64,000 nucleotides of DNA from NCBI RefSeq assembly GCF_038562415.1, contig NZ_JBCFBA010000011.1, positions 80,236 through 144,235 of the forward strand. Reading direction: 5' to 3'. The notes under the pieces are model-generated. The model searched no databases and was not told the DNA's origin. It saw only the letters and a program-made list of their open reading frames with translations. Shown here piece after piece: positions 34,621 through 43,716 of this stretch. The DNA comes from Solidesulfovibrio sp. (GTDB lineage: Bacteria; Desulfobacterota; Desulfovibrionia; Desulfovibrionales; Desulfovibrionaceae). Both the position numbers and the translations under genes were made by a program. Numbering within the stretch: the first letter of the stretch is position 1; each line of letters begins with the position of its first letter.

Positions 34621-35369
34621 GGCCGAAACTCCGGGCCGAGCAGCGCGGCCAGTTCGCGGTTGGGCCCGGCGTAACGTTCGCGCAGCCACTGCCGGGTTTC
34701 CTCGGTCAGGGGCGGCACGCCCGTGTCGCGGCTGGGGTTGACCCGGCCCAGGTCCTGGGCGTCCTCGGGGCGCGGCGCGACGCCGAGAAAAGCGTGCACC
34801 CGGGTCAGCACGGCCTCGGGATCGCTACGCAGATCCTCGAAGCGCAGGCACAGGATGCGCTCGGCCGCAAACAGGGCGTAGTACGGGGCCAGCAGCCTGG
34901 CGTAGAGCCCCCGGGAAAAATAGGCATTGGGGTGCACGAAGCGCAGGCTCGCGTCGAGGTTGGCCTCGCGGGTCTCCTCCAGCTCCAGGGCGGTCTGGAA
35001 ATCCTCGTCCTCGTGGCCGTTCATGCGCGACCAGACGTAGTTGGAATAGGCCCGCTCCACCGGGTCGCGCAGGGTGAACAGAAGCTTGACCCCGGGCAGG
35101 CAGTCGCGGATGCGCCGGGCGCAGGCCGGGTTTTCCAGGTAGTACGAGCCCTTTTCGCCGTAGACGCAGGCCGGGTCCGGGTCCGGGAACCAGGTCGCCC
35201 GGTAGTGGTCGAGGCCCTTGGCGTAGAGTTCGTCGCGGTGGAAGAACTTGGGCTCGGGAATGAACGGCTTGGCCATGACAATGGCCGGATGACGGTCCAG
35301 GGCGTGGCAGAACCAGGTGGTGCCGCTTCTGGGCGCGCCGCCGATGATGAACTGGGGGATGTCGGTCAT
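34614..35369 (-). CDS. PAPS-dependent sulfotransferase
   Basis: The 251-residue protein begins with the 5-prime-phosphosulfate loop IGGAPRSGTTWFCHAL and has the 3-prime-phosphate-binding stretch LRDPVERAYSNY. Both are defining for sulfotransferases. It transfers sulfate from 3-phosphoadenylyl sulfate to a hydroxyl or amine. Its place in a glycan operon between a flavin reductase-like gene and a lipid-linked glycosyltransferase suggests sulfation of a surface sugar. Sulfate-reducing cells make APS but not necessarily PAPS, so donor supply is of interest. Confidence 0.85.
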   Translation of the reverse strand: MTDIPQFIIGGAPRSGTTWFCHALDRHPAIVMAKPFIPEPKFFHRDELYAKGLDHYRATWFPDPDPACVYGEKGSYYLENPACARRIRDCLPGVKLLFTLRDPVERAYSNYVWSRMNGHEDEDFQTALELEETREANLDASLRFVHPNAYFSRGLYARLLAPYYALFAAERILCLRFEDLRSDPEAVLTRVHAFLGVAPRPEDAQDLGRVNPSRDTGVPPLTEETRQWLRERYAGPNRELAALLGPEFRPW

Positions 35370-35375
35370 GGCTGG

Positions 35376-36044
35376 CTACTTGCCGGGGGTGCCGCCGGCG
35401 GGGTTGGCCGGGTCGACGCGTTCGGCCATGCTGCGCCACAGCAGGCGTTGTTCGCCCGAGGCCATGTCCTCGTCGAGGTGCACGGCCAGCACCTTGCCGA
35501 TGACCCAGGTATGGCTGCCCAGAAACTGCATGTGCTCCACGGCGCACTCGAAATTGAGCGGGCATTCCTTGAGCACGGGCGGGCGCACGTGCTTGGAAGC
35601 CACCCGGGTCAGGCCGGCCTTGGCGAACTTGTCCACCCCGTCGCGGCCGGACAGCGATCCGCAGATGATGACCTTCTTGGTCATCTCCGGGGAAATGACC
35701 GGCACGTTGAGGGTGAATTCCCGGCTGGCCTCAAGCAGCGTCAACGAGTAGCGCGGCCCGTCGCCCCGGGTGGATTCGCCCTGGGTGAACATGGGAAAGC
35801 CGAGCATGAAGGGGTAGGCGTTGACCACCACGGTGCAGGCCACGGACATGACGTTGTCGCGGCTGCCGTCGCCGGTGGCGAGCAGGCCCACGGCGCTGGG
35901 AAAAAAGCTCGGCCACCAGCCGCCATAGGCCTCGTGGGGCACGTCCTTGATGTCCTTGACGCGCTTGCCGTCGGCGAGCTCCCCTTCAAAAAATCCCGTT
36001 TTTTCTGTCGGATACTGATAAAACGGCGTATAGCCCTTGCCCAT
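35376..36044 (-). CDS. Flavin reductase-family (FMN split-barrel) protein
   Basis: The 222-residue product reads as a flavin reductase-like/flavoredoxin-like FMN-binding split barrel: WWPSFFPSAVGLLATGD, NVMSVACTVVVNAYPFMLG, REFTLNVPVISPEM and ECAVEHMQFLGSHTWVIGKV. A strong AAAGGAGGAGAC precedes the ATG. It lies between the aminotransferase and the sulfotransferase in the same direction. A flavin enzyme is unexpected in glycan assembly. It may be an unrelated passenger or may serve a redox step in sugar modification. Confidence 0.72.
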   Translation of the reverse strand: MGKGYTPFYQYPTEKTGFFEGELADGKRVKDIKDVPHEAYGGWWPSFFPSAVGLLATGDGSRDNVMSVACTVVVNAYPFMLGFPMFTQGESTRGDGPRYSLTLLEASREFTLNVPVISPEMTKKVIICGSLSGRDGVDKFAKAGLTRVASKHVRPPVLKECPLNFECAVEHMQFLGSHTWVIGKVLAVHLDEDMASGEQRLLWRSMAERVDPANPAGGTPGK

Positions 36045-36077
36045 GTCTCCTCCTTTCGCCGAGCACCGCCAGGCCGT

Positions 36078-37328
36078 CTAGCCGGCCAGGGCCTGGCGCA
36101 GGCCTTCCACCACCCGGTCCACGTCCGCCTCGGCCATGGAGGCGTACAAGGGCAGCACGATGCCCGAGGCGCTGGCCCACTCGCTGCGGGGCAGGCAGCC
36201 CACGGGCCAGGCGTCCTGGTAGGGCGGTTCCAGATGGGCGCACATCACGGCCCGGCGGGTGCTTATGCCCTGGTCCTTGAGCGACTGCATGACCGTCGTG
36301 CGCCGGTCGGGCTCGGCCAGGGCGACGACGAAACTCTGCCAGTTGGTGCGGCCCCAGGCCGGCTCCCGGGGCGGCACGACACCGGACAGGCCGGCCAGCC
36401 GCTCCAGGTAGCGCTCGGCCAGGGCGCGGCGCCGCTGCACGATGCCGGCCAGACGGCCGAGCTGGACCAGGCCCACGGCGGCCTGGATGTCGGTCAGGCG
36501 GTAGTTGTAGCCGGTCTCCAGGTAACGCTCGAACACGACCGAGGCGCTTTTGTGGCGCTCGGCGTCGGACACGCTCATGCCGTGCTGGCGCAGCAGCCGG
36601 AAGCGGCGGTCGTAGTCGGGGTTGGCCGTGGTCAGCATGCCGCCGTCGCCGGTGGTGATGACCTTGCGGGGATGGAAGCTGAAGCAGGCCACGTCGCCGT
36701 GGGGTCGGCCGACGGGTTCCAGGGTCGTGCCGTCGGCGCAAAAAAGCGCGCTGCCGGCGGCGCAGGCCGCGTCCTCCACCACCGGGATGCCCAGGGGCCG
36801 GGCCAAACCCAGGATGGCGGCCATGTCCGCCGGCATGCCCACCTGGTGCACGACCAGGATGGCCCCGACCCGGCCCACCGGCCCGGCCAGGCCGTGCAGC
36901 GGGCTTTGGGGCCAGGCGGCCAGGCGCCCGGCCTCGCCGTACCAGGGCCGGCCGTCGCGCAGGGCGCAGGAGGCGTCGAGAAAGCGGCCGAGCTCCCGGG
37001 GATCGAGGTTGCCGCTGGCCGGATCGATGTCCAGGAAAACCGGTTCGGCCCCGCAATAACGCACGGCATTGGCCGTGGCGATGAAGGAATGGCTGACCGT
37101 GACGACCACGTCGCCCGGGCCCACGCCCACGGCCACAAGGGCCAGATGCAGGGCGGCCGTACAGCTGGACACGGCGCAGGCAAAGGGGCTGCCGACCACG
37201 GCGGCGAATGCGCGCTCGAAAGCGGCCACGCGCGGGCCCTGGGTCACCCAGCCGGAAGCCACGGCCTCGGCCGCGGCCCGGGCCTCGGCCTCGCCCAGGT
37301 CCGGCAGGGCCACGGGAATGTCGGCCAT
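36078..37328 (-). CDS. DegT/DnrJ/EryC1-family sugar aminotransferase (first)
   Basis: The 416-residue PLP enzyme has ASGWVTQGPRVAAFE, SSCTAALHLAL, DVVVTVSHSFIATANAV, VVEDAACAAGS and the PLP lysine in FSFHPRKVITTGDGG. Family members aminate 3- or 4-keto nucleotide sugars. Its ATG shares one base with the stop of the epimerase gene, so the two are coupled. It differs clearly from the second aminotransferase at 38368, so two amino groups or two sugars are probably made. Confidence 0.87.
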   Translation of the reverse strand: MADIPVALPDLGEAEARAAAEAVASGWVTQGPRVAAFERAFAAVVGSPFACAVSSCTAALHLALVAVGVGPGDVVVTVSHSFIATANAVRYCGAEPVFLDIDPASGNLDPRELGRFLDASCALRDGRPWYGEAGRLAAWPQSPLHGLAGPVGRVGAILVVHQVGMPADMAAILGLARPLGIPVVEDAACAAGSALFCADGTTLEPVGRPHGDVACFSFHPRKVITTGDGGMLTTANPDYDRRFRLLRQHGMSVSDAERHKSASVVFERYLETGYNYRLTDIQAAVGLVQLGRLAGIVQRRRALAERYLERLAGLSGVVPPREPAWGRTNWQSFVVALAEPDRRTTVMQSLKDQGISTRRAVMCAHLEPPYQDAWPVGCLPRSEWASASGIVLPLYASMAEADVDRVVEGLRQALAG

Positions 37329-38371
37329 CACCGCCCTCCCCTCGCGTCCCGGGCGGCAAGCCACGCCTCCGCCGGCACGTCGTTCCAGTTTTGCGGCCGC
37401 ATGGAGGCCAGCACCGCTTCGGTTGGGGCCACGTGCTCGCGAAACCAGGCGATGGTGCGCGCAAGCCCCTCTTCGATGCCGATGCGGGGCGAGGTGCCAA
37501 GCAAGCCACGCAGCTTGGACGGGTCGCCGAAAAGCCGCAGCACGTCGCTTGGCCGGCCCGGCAGGTGCGCGGGGGCGAGGCCGCCGCCGATGTCGGCTAC
37601 AATGGCCTCGACCACCCGGCGGATGCTCACTTCCTCGCCGTGGCAGACGTTGACGGTCTGCCCGGCCGCCTGCGGGCAGTCCATGAGCCCGATGAGGATG
37701 GCGGCCGTCTCGGTGACGTAGGTGAAATCGCGGGTCTGGCTGCCGTCGCCGTAGATGACCGGGGGCTGGCCGGCCAGGGCCAGGAGGATGGCCCGGGGGA
37801 TGAGTTCGCCGAGGACCCCGGCGTAGTGCTCCCGCGGGCCGTAGTTGTTGTGGGGCCGGGCGATGACCGTCTCCAGCCAGCCGGCCCGCTGGAAAACCTC
37901 GGCGTAGTATTCGCCGGTGAGCTTGGAGGCGCCGTAGATGGTTTCGGGCTTGTAGTGGTAGAGCTCGGGCATGGGCACGATGTCGGCCGTGCCGTTGACC
38001 TCGGAGCTCGAACAGTACAGCAGCCGGCGCACGCCCGCCCCGGCCGCCGCCTTGAGCACGTTGAGCGTGCCCGTGGCGTTGACCTCGTGGACTTCGGTGG
38101 GCCGGCGCAGGCTCAGGCGCACGTTGCGGCAGGCCAGGTGGAAGACCTCGGCTGCGCCTTCGAACAACCCGGCCAGGGCGGCTTCGTCGCGGATGTCGGC
38201 CGCGACCACCCGCACCCGGGGGTTGGCCGCATGGTGGGCCAGGTGCTGGCGCTTGCCGCTGGAGAAATCGTCCACCACCAGCACCTCGCGGCCAGCGGCG
38301 ACCAGGGCGTCGACCAGGTGGCTGCCGATAAATCCGGCGCCGCCGGTGACCAGGCAAAATCCTTGGCTCAT
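37328..38371 (-). CDS. NAD-dependent nucleotide-sugar epimerase/dehydratase
   Basis: The 347-residue extended SDR has LVTGGAGFIGSHLVDAL at residues 7-23, the catalytic Tyr-Lys in YGASK, SSSEVNG, PHNNYGPREHYAGV and DGSQTRDFTYV. It acts on a UDP-, GDP- or dTDP-linked sugar as a 4-epimerase or dehydratase. The start overlaps the end of the following aminotransferase gene by 4 bases. The exact sugar cannot be named. Confidence 0.87.
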   Translation of the reverse strand: MSQGFCLVTGGAGFIGSHLVDALVAAGREVLVVDDFSSGKRQHLAHHAANPRVRVVAADIRDEAALAGLFEGAAEVFHLACRNVRLSLRRPTEVHEVNATGTLNVLKAAAGAGVRRLLYCSSSEVNGTADIVPMPELYHYKPETIYGASKLTGEYYAEVFQRAGWLETVIARPHNNYGPREHYAGVLGELIPRAILLALAGQPPVIYGDGSQTRDFTYVTETAAILIGLMDCPQAAGQTVNVCHGEEVSIRRVVEAIVADIGGGLAPAHLPGRPSDVLRLFGDPSKLRGLLGTSPRIGIEEGLARTIAWFREHVAPTEAVLASMRPQNWNDVPAEAWLAARDARGGR

Positions 38372-39477
38372 GCGTCAAGCTCCCGGGTGATGCGGGCCAC
38401 CTGGCCGGCCACTTCGCGGACCTGGTCCGGCGTCAAAAACGGGCACATGGGCAGGGACAGGACCTCGCGGGCGGCGGCCTCGGACGCGGGGAAATCCCCC
38501 GGGCCGTAGCCCAGGCCGGCATAGCCCGGTTGGAGGTGGACCGGCACGGGATAGTGCAGGCCGGTCTGCACCCCGGCTTCCTGGAGGCGCGCCTGGAGGG
38601 CGTCGCGCTTGGGGTGGCGCACCACATAGAGGTGGAAGGCGTGGCGGCAGTCCGGGGCCTGCCAGGGGATGGTCACCCCGGCCTCGGCCAGGCACCGGCC
38701 GTAGAGGGCGGCATGGGCCCGGCGGGTGTCGTTCCAGGCCGGCAGGCGCTTGAGTTTGATGCGCAGCATGGCGCCCTGGATGCCGTCCATGCGGTAATTG
38801 TAGCCGAGCACTTCGTGGTGGTAGCGCTTCTTGGCGCCCCAGTCGCGCAGCATGCGCAGCTTTTCGGCCAGGGCCGCGTCGTCCGTGACCACCATGCCGC
38901 CCTCGCCGCAGGCGCCGAGGTTCTTGCCGGGATAGAAGCTGAAGCAGGCCATGGCCCCGAGCGACCCGGCCGGCCGGCCCTTGTAGGCGGCGCCGTGGGC
39001 CTGGCAGGCATCCTCGATGACCGTGAGCCCGTGCGCCTGGGCCAAGGCCAGCAGCGGGTCCATGTCGGCGGTCTGGCCGTAGAGGTGGACCGGCAGGAGG
39101 GCCTTGGTGCGGGGGGTGACGGCTTGGGCGACCAGGGCCGGGTCCATGGTCAGGCGCCCGGGCTCGACGTCCACGAACACGGGCCGCGCGCCGGCGTAGA
39201 GGATGGCCGCCACCGTGGCCACGAAGGTGTGGGGCACGGTGATGACCTCGTCGCCCGGGCCGACGCCGGCGGCCAGAAGGGCCAGGTGCAGGGAGCTCGT
39301 GCCGGTGTTGACGCCGATGCCGTGGGCCACGCCGCACAGGGCGGCGAATTCGTTCTCGAAGGCGGCCACTTCCGGACCCAGGACGTACTGGGCGCTTGCA
39401 AGGACGCGTTCGGCCGCGGGCAGGGCCTCGTCCTTGATGGCCTCCCACTGGGCGCGCAGATTCAGAAACGGAATCAT
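38368..39477 (-). CDS. DegT-family aminotransferase (second), WbpE-like
   Basis: The 369-residue PLP enzyme has FLNLRAQWEAIKDE at the start, FAALCGVAHGIGVNTGTSSL, DEVITVPHTFVATV, VIEDACQAHGA and the PLP lysine in FSFYPGKNLGACGEGG. The N-terminal form is typical of WbpE/WlbC enzymes that aminate UDP-3-keto-GlcNAcA. The two genes transcribed just before it encode a Gfo/Idh/MocA dehydrogenase and a hexapeptide acetyltransferase, the usual WbpB and WbpD partners. Together they would make a UDP-2,3-diacetamido uronic acid. Confidence 0.85.
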   Translation of the reverse strand: MIPFLNLRAQWEAIKDEALPAAERVLASAQYVLGPEVAAFENEFAALCGVAHGIGVNTGTSSLHLALLAAGVGPGDEVITVPHTFVATVAAILYAGARPVFVDVEPGRLTMDPALVAQAVTPRTKALLPVHLYGQTADMDPLLALAQAHGLTVIEDACQAHGAAYKGRPAGSLGAMACFSFYPGKNLGACGEGGMVVTDDAALAEKLRMLRDWGAKKRYHHEVLGYNYRMDGIQGAMLRIKLKRLPAWNDTRRAHAALYGRCLAEAGVTIPWQAPDCRHAFHLYVVRHPKRDALQARLQEAGVQTGLHYPVPVHLQPGYAGLGYGPGDFPASEAAAREVLSLPMCPFLTPDQVREVAGQVARITRELDA

Positions 39478-40493
39478 AACGAATCTCCCAGCGGGACCGG
39501 GCTCCCGCCCTGCTCCAGGGAGCGGTTGGCGGCTTCGAGGATGCGCACGATGCGAAGGCCCATTTCGCCGGAGGTAAAGGGCGTGGCCTGGCCGCGCAGG
39601 CACTCCAGGAAGTGCCCGGTTTCCCGGGCCAGGGCCTCGGTGCGGTCGTAGCACGGGGCGAGCATGTCGCCGGTGCGGTAGCCGATGCTGATGGCGTAGG
39701 CGTCGTCGCTGCCGCATTCCATGGTGATGCCGCTGTCGTAGATCTTGATTTTTTCGCTGGGATGGAGGTCGTCGAAGACCACCATCTTGCGGGTGCCGCT
39801 GATGAGCGTCTGGCGCAGCTTGACCGGGGAAAGCCAGTTGACGTTGATGTGGGCGATCAGCGGCGAATCGTAAAAGACCGTGAGGTAGCCGAGGTTTTCC
39901 GGCCGGCCGGGGACGTTGCGGATGCCGGTCGCCGCCACGCGCACCGGCTTTTCCGGCAGGATGTAGTCCATGATGGACAGGTCGTGCACGGCCAGGTCCC
40001 AGAAGACGTTGACGTCGCACTGGAACAGCCCCAGGTTCACCCGGGTGGAGTCGTAATAGTAGAGGTCGCCGAGCTCGCCGGAACTGACCAGGTCGTGGAT
40101 CTTGCGCACCGCGCCCATGTAGACGAAGGTGTGGTCCACCATGAGCGTGAGGTTTCGCCGGGCGGCCTCGTCCACCAGGCGCTTGGCGTCGTCGCTGTTG
40201 TCGGTCAGCGGTTTTTCCACGAGGATGTGCTTGCCGGCGGCCAGGGCCTCCCTGGCGATGGCGGCGTGGCTGCCAACCGGCGTGGCGATGGCCACGCCGT
40301 GGATGTCCGGGTTGCGCAGCAGCTCCCGGTAGTCTTCCGTGACCGCCACGGACGGGGAGGCCCGACGCACGGCGGCCAACCGGCCGGGGCGCAGGTCGCT
40401 GACCATGACCACCCGGCAATCCGGCTGGGCCATGAAATTGCGGACCAGGTTCGGCCCCCAATAGCCGTAACCGATGACTCCGATTCCTATCAT
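39474..40493 (-). CDS. Gfo/Idh/MocA-family sugar dehydrogenase, WbpB/WlbA-like
   Basis: The 339-residue protein starts with the dinucleotide motif IGVIGYGYWGPNLVRNF. AIATPVGSHAAIAREAL, KHILVEKPLTDN (the EKP motif) and MVDHTFVYMG follow. WbpB/WlbA members oxidise the C3 hydroxyl of UDP-GlcNAcA. The stop overlaps the aminotransferase start (ATGA). The start at 40493 lacks a strong ribosome-binding site, but the frame upstream of it has no family similarity. Confidence 0.83.
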   Translation of the reverse strand: MIGIGVIGYGYWGPNLVRNFMAQPDCRVVMVSDLRPGRLAAVRRASPSVAVTEDYRELLRNPDIHGVAIATPVGSHAAIAREALAAGKHILVEKPLTDNSDDAKRLVDEAARRNLTLMVDHTFVYMGAVRKIHDLVSSGELGDLYYYDSTRVNLGLFQCDVNVFWDLAVHDLSIMDYILPEKPVRVAATGIRNVPGRPENLGYLTVFYDSPLIAHINVNWLSPVKLRQTLISGTRKMVVFDDLHPSEKIKIYDSGITMECGSDDAYAISIGYRTGDMLAPCYDRTEALARETGHFLECLRGQATPFTSGEMGLRIVRILEAANRSLEQGGSPVPLGDSL

Positions 40494-40554
40494 GTCGTCA
40501 TCCAAGGCACTTGAGTGCCGGTGCTGGGCGTTGTTGCCGCATGGCGGAAAAGCC

Positions 40555-41031
40555 TCAGGCGGGGGAATCCAGGCGGCGAAGGAGCCTGGCCGGCACGCCG
40601 GCCACCAGGGCATGGTCGGGCACGTCCCCGGTGACCACGGCCCCGGCGCCGATCATGGCGCCCTCGCCGATGGTCAGGCCGCACAGGATCACGGCCCCGC
40701 TGCCGATGCTGGCGCCCCGGCGCACCACGGTGGGTTCCATGACCCAGTCCTCGGCCGTGAGCAGTTGCCCGTTTTTGCTCGCGCGGGGGTAGCGGTCGTT
40801 GGTGAAAAGGACCCCGTGGCCGACGAAGACATCGTCCTCGATGACCACGCCCTCGCAGAGGAAGGTATGGGAGGAAATCTTGCAGCGGCTGCCGACCGAG
40901 GCCCCGGCCTGTATCTCGACAAAGGTGCCGATCTTGGTCATCTCGCCGATGGTGCAGCCGTAGAGGTTCACCAGTTCCGGGTGAAAGACAATGCTGCCTT
41001 CACCGATACGCACGTTGGCGCTTATGGGCAT
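40555..41031 (-). CDS. Hexapeptide-repeat N-acetyltransferase, WbpD/WlbB-like
   Basis: The 158-residue protein is built of left-handed beta-helix hexapeptides (VRIGEGSIVFHPELVNLYG, IGTFVEIQAGASVGSRC, IGSGAVILCGLTIGEGAMIG) and ends VVAGVPARLL. The loop FTNDRYPRAS with the adjacent Gly-His is typical of WbpD/WlbB, which acetylate the 3-amino group of UDP-2-acetamido-3-amino uronic acid. GAGG lies just before the ATG; a longer frame adds an unsupported Gly/Arg tail. Confidence 0.82.
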   Translation of the reverse strand: MPISANVRIGEGSIVFHPELVNLYGCTIGEMTKIGTFVEIQAGASVGSRCKISSHTFLCEGVVIEDDVFVGHGVLFTNDRYPRASKNGQLLTAEDWVMEPTVVRRGASIGSGAVILCGLTIGEGAMIGAGAVVTGDVPDHALVAGVPARLLRRLDSPA

Positions 41032-41136
41032 CTCCACCTCGGTTCGTCCGCCCGGCCCGGCCGCGCGCCTGTCGCCGACGCCGCCCGTAGCGGCGCCGTT
41101 TCCGGGCAAGGGACGGCTGGCGTTCTAGCAAGTTTG

Positions 41137-43575
41137 CTACGGTTTGGAAAGTGCGGCCTGGCCGGCCTGGCTGCCCAGGTGAAAGAGCACATCCCCCTGG
41201 CGGCGCGCCAGCTGGGCGCCCCGGCCGTAGAGCATAAAGCGCAGGACGGAGTCCGCCTGCCCGGCCGGCCCCAGGTCGAGGGGGCACTGCAAACCCACGG
41301 GCGTGCAGCCGGACGGCGGGCTTTTCATGGCGAAAAGCTCGCGAAAGCCGCCGTCCGGCTCCTGGCGCAGGACCTGCAAGCTGGCATTGGGGCCGCACAG
41401 GCGCGGGAAGAAAAGCGTTCCCGGGCCGGCGGCGCCCACCGCCACGGTCAGGCTTCCCGGCCGGCCGGCATCCACCGGGCTCACCGTGGCGAATCCGGCC
41501 GCGTCGGCCGGCTCCACGGCCAGGTTGTCCTCGCCCAGGGTCCGCTGGCCGGGCAGGGCCGTGTCCACGAAACCCTGGGGCAAGGTCGAGGTGTAGAGCC
41601 ACTGGGCGCAGTCGCTTTCCTCGTCGGCCGCGCACACGGCCAGGCGGGTTTCCTTGAGTTGCAGGGTGCGCAGGACCGCCAGGTTGGGCCGTTCCTCGTC
41701 GGTGTCCACGCGCAGGAGGAACCGTATGGCCAGGCGCCGGTAGGGCCGGTCGCGGCGGATGGTGGCGGCGAAGGCGCTGCGCGGGTCCTTGCCCAGGCTT
41801 TCGAGCAGGGCGACCGGCGCCTCGTCGTCGAAGGCGTATTCGCAGCGCAGGCGGTTGCCCGGGGCCTCGTTGGCGAAGCGGAACCAGACCTGGATGCTGT
41901 GCCGGTCGCCTGCGGCCTGGTTTTCCAGGACATATTCCAGGCTGCCGGGCTGGCCGCGCCGGGTGGCCACGAGGCCGTAGCCCCAGAACGGATGGATGGC
42001 CAGGTCGCGCAGGGCATGGGCCTGGCGGCACACAGCCCCGGGATCGGTGCCGAGGACGGCGGTAAAGGGCGTGGCTTCGACCCGCAACGCATCCTGGCGC
42101 GGGTAGGCGAAGGTATAGAGGGTGAATTCCCTGTCGCGCACCACCCGCTCGGGTCGGCCCAGGCGGGCGAACACCTCGGCCTCGTCGTGGCCGAGGTGGG
42201 CGAAATCGTTGCCCGAGGTCAGGAAGTTGAAGCGCCCGACCGTTTCCCCCGGGGCCAGGCCCTGGCGGACGAGGGGATTGGGCGTGGTGAAGCGGTCGAG
42301 ATACCAGCTCACCCCTTCGCGAAAGAGGCTTTCCGAGACGGTGGTGAGCTGGGAGGCGTCGATGAGCGCCGGCAGCTTTCGGGCCACGTCCTTAAACGAG
42401 GCGAAATGGAAAATGGCGGCCGCGTAGCCGTTGACGCCCTCGTAGAAATCGGCCCGGTGGCGGGCGAAAAACGCCCCGCCCGCCGCCAGCGTGGCCACGG
42501 CCACGACCAGGGCGGCCGGCGCGCGCCAGCGGCCCCGCGTCCCGAGCGCCGCGCCGAAAACCATGGCCGCCGGGCCGAGCATGAACAGGAAATAGATCGG
42601 CCAGACCGTGCGGCCCGAGCGCATGACCAGAAGGGCCGCCACCGGCACGGCCACCACCAGGCCCAGCAGGGCCGCCAGGCGGGCGTCGCGCCGGGCCAGC
42701 CGCCAGGCCCCCACGGCGGCCACGGCCGCGAACGGCCAAAACCCGGCCAAGGTCCCCGTGGGCGAAGCCACCAGGGCCACGGCGGACAGGGCCGTCTCGG
42801 CGGCGGCAGCCAGGGTGTCGGCCTGCAAACCGGCCTCCTTGCGGCCAAGGAAGCTGACCAGAAACGGCAGGACCGGCAGGGCGCCAACCAGGCTGGCCCC
42901 GGCGAACCAGGCCGCCGTGCGCCAGCGCCGCCGCAGGTCGCCCAGGGCGAAGGCGGCCACGGCCACGCCCTCGGCGGCAACCACGAGCAGCCCCAGGTAA
43001 TGCAGGGCCATGAGCCCGGCATTGGCCAGGGCCAAGGCCCACGGGCGAAACCGGGCCCGGTCGGCCAGGCCGGCGGCCAGAAGCTCCAACGCCCACACGA
43101 AAAGCGGCAGCATCAGGACATAGGGCCGCGTCTGGCGCGAAGCCCAGATATGGTAGGGCGAGACGGCCAGATAACCGGCCGCGGCCAGGGCGGCCGCCTG
43201 CCCGAGCCGTGGCGCCACCACCCTGTACAGGGCGTAGACCGTGGCCACGCCGGCCAGGGCGAAGGGAAATCGCAGGGCGAAATCCGAAAAGCCGCAGGCG
43301 GACACGGCCTTGAGCAGCAGATAGAAATAGGGGGAATTGTCGCTGATGCTCAACGTGGAACGCAACAGCAGGTCGAGGGGCTTGACGGCGCTCAGGACGC
43401 TGTACATCTCGTCGGCCCACAAATAGGGCGCATCGAGGCGATAGAAGCGGAGAAAAACCGCCGTGGCCACGACCAGCCACAAAGCCACGGTCCCGGCCAC
43501 CGTTCCGGAGGGCGTCCCGGGGGCGGCGGCTGGCGGGGGGCCTGACGGCCTGCGCGGCGGTTGACTCGGCTCCAT
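41137..43575 (-). CDS. GT39-like polytopic membrane glycosyltransferase with large C-terminal soluble part
   Basis: The 812-residue protein has about ten hydrophobic helices in residues 25-400. An early loop motif, APYLWADEMYSV, carries the Asp-Glu pair typical of GT39/ArnT-type enzymes that use lipid-phosphate sugars. The last roughly 400 residues are soluble and of unknown fold, with several cysteines (ADEESDC, RLCGPNAS, SPPSGCTP, GLQCPLDL). Start choice is uncertain because no strong ribosome-binding site is seen. It probably transfers the sugar loaded by the GT2 enzyme at 33595 to an extracytoplasmic acceptor. The tail may bind that acceptor. Confidence 0.72.
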   Translation of the reverse strand: MEPSQPPRRPSGPPPAAAPGTPSGTVAGTVALWLVVATAVFLRFYRLDAPYLWADEMYSVLSAVKPLDLLLRSTLSISDNSPYFYLLLKAVSACGFSDFALRFPFALAGVATVYALYRVVAPRLGQAAALAAAGYLAVSPYHIWASRQTRPYVLMLPLFVWALELLAAGLADRARFRPWALALANAGLMALHYLGLLVVAAEGVAVAAFALGDLRRRWRTAAWFAGASLVGALPVLPFLVSFLGRKEAGLQADTLAAAAETALSAVALVASPTGTLAGFWPFAAVAAVGAWRLARRDARLAALLGLVVAVPVAALLVMRSGRTVWPIYFLFMLGPAAMVFGAALGTRGRWRAPAALVVAVATLAAGGAFFARHRADFYEGVNGYAAAIFHFASFKDVARKLPALIDASQLTTVSESLFREGVSWYLDRFTTPNPLVRQGLAPGETVGRFNFLTSGNDFAHLGHDEAEVFARLGRPERVVRDREFTLYTFAYPRQDALRVEATPFTAVLGTDPGAVCRQAHALRDLAIHPFWGYGLVATRRGQPGSLEYVLENQAAGDRHSIQVWFRFANEAPGNRLRCEYAFDDEAPVALLESLGKDPRSAFAATIRRDRPYRRLAIRFLLRVDTDEERPNLAVLRTLQLKETRLAVCAADEESDCAQWLYTSTLPQGFVDTALPGQRTLGEDNLAVEPADAAGFATVSPVDAGRPGSLTVAVGAAGPGTLFFPRLCGPNASLQVLRQEPDGGFRELFAMKSPPSGCTPVGLQCPLDLGPAGQADSVLRFMLYGRGAQLARRQGDVLFHLGSQAGQAALSKP

Positions 43576-43716
43576 GGGGGTCACGGCTTGCTGGCGCCAG
43601 GGCAAGGCGTTGGCGCTTTTGGGAAAATACCGACGGTGGCGCTTATCCCAAAAGCCCCGGCCAGGCAAGGGGACCCGGCCGAGGGCGCATCGCGGCCGCC
43701 CGACCGGGGCGAGGCC

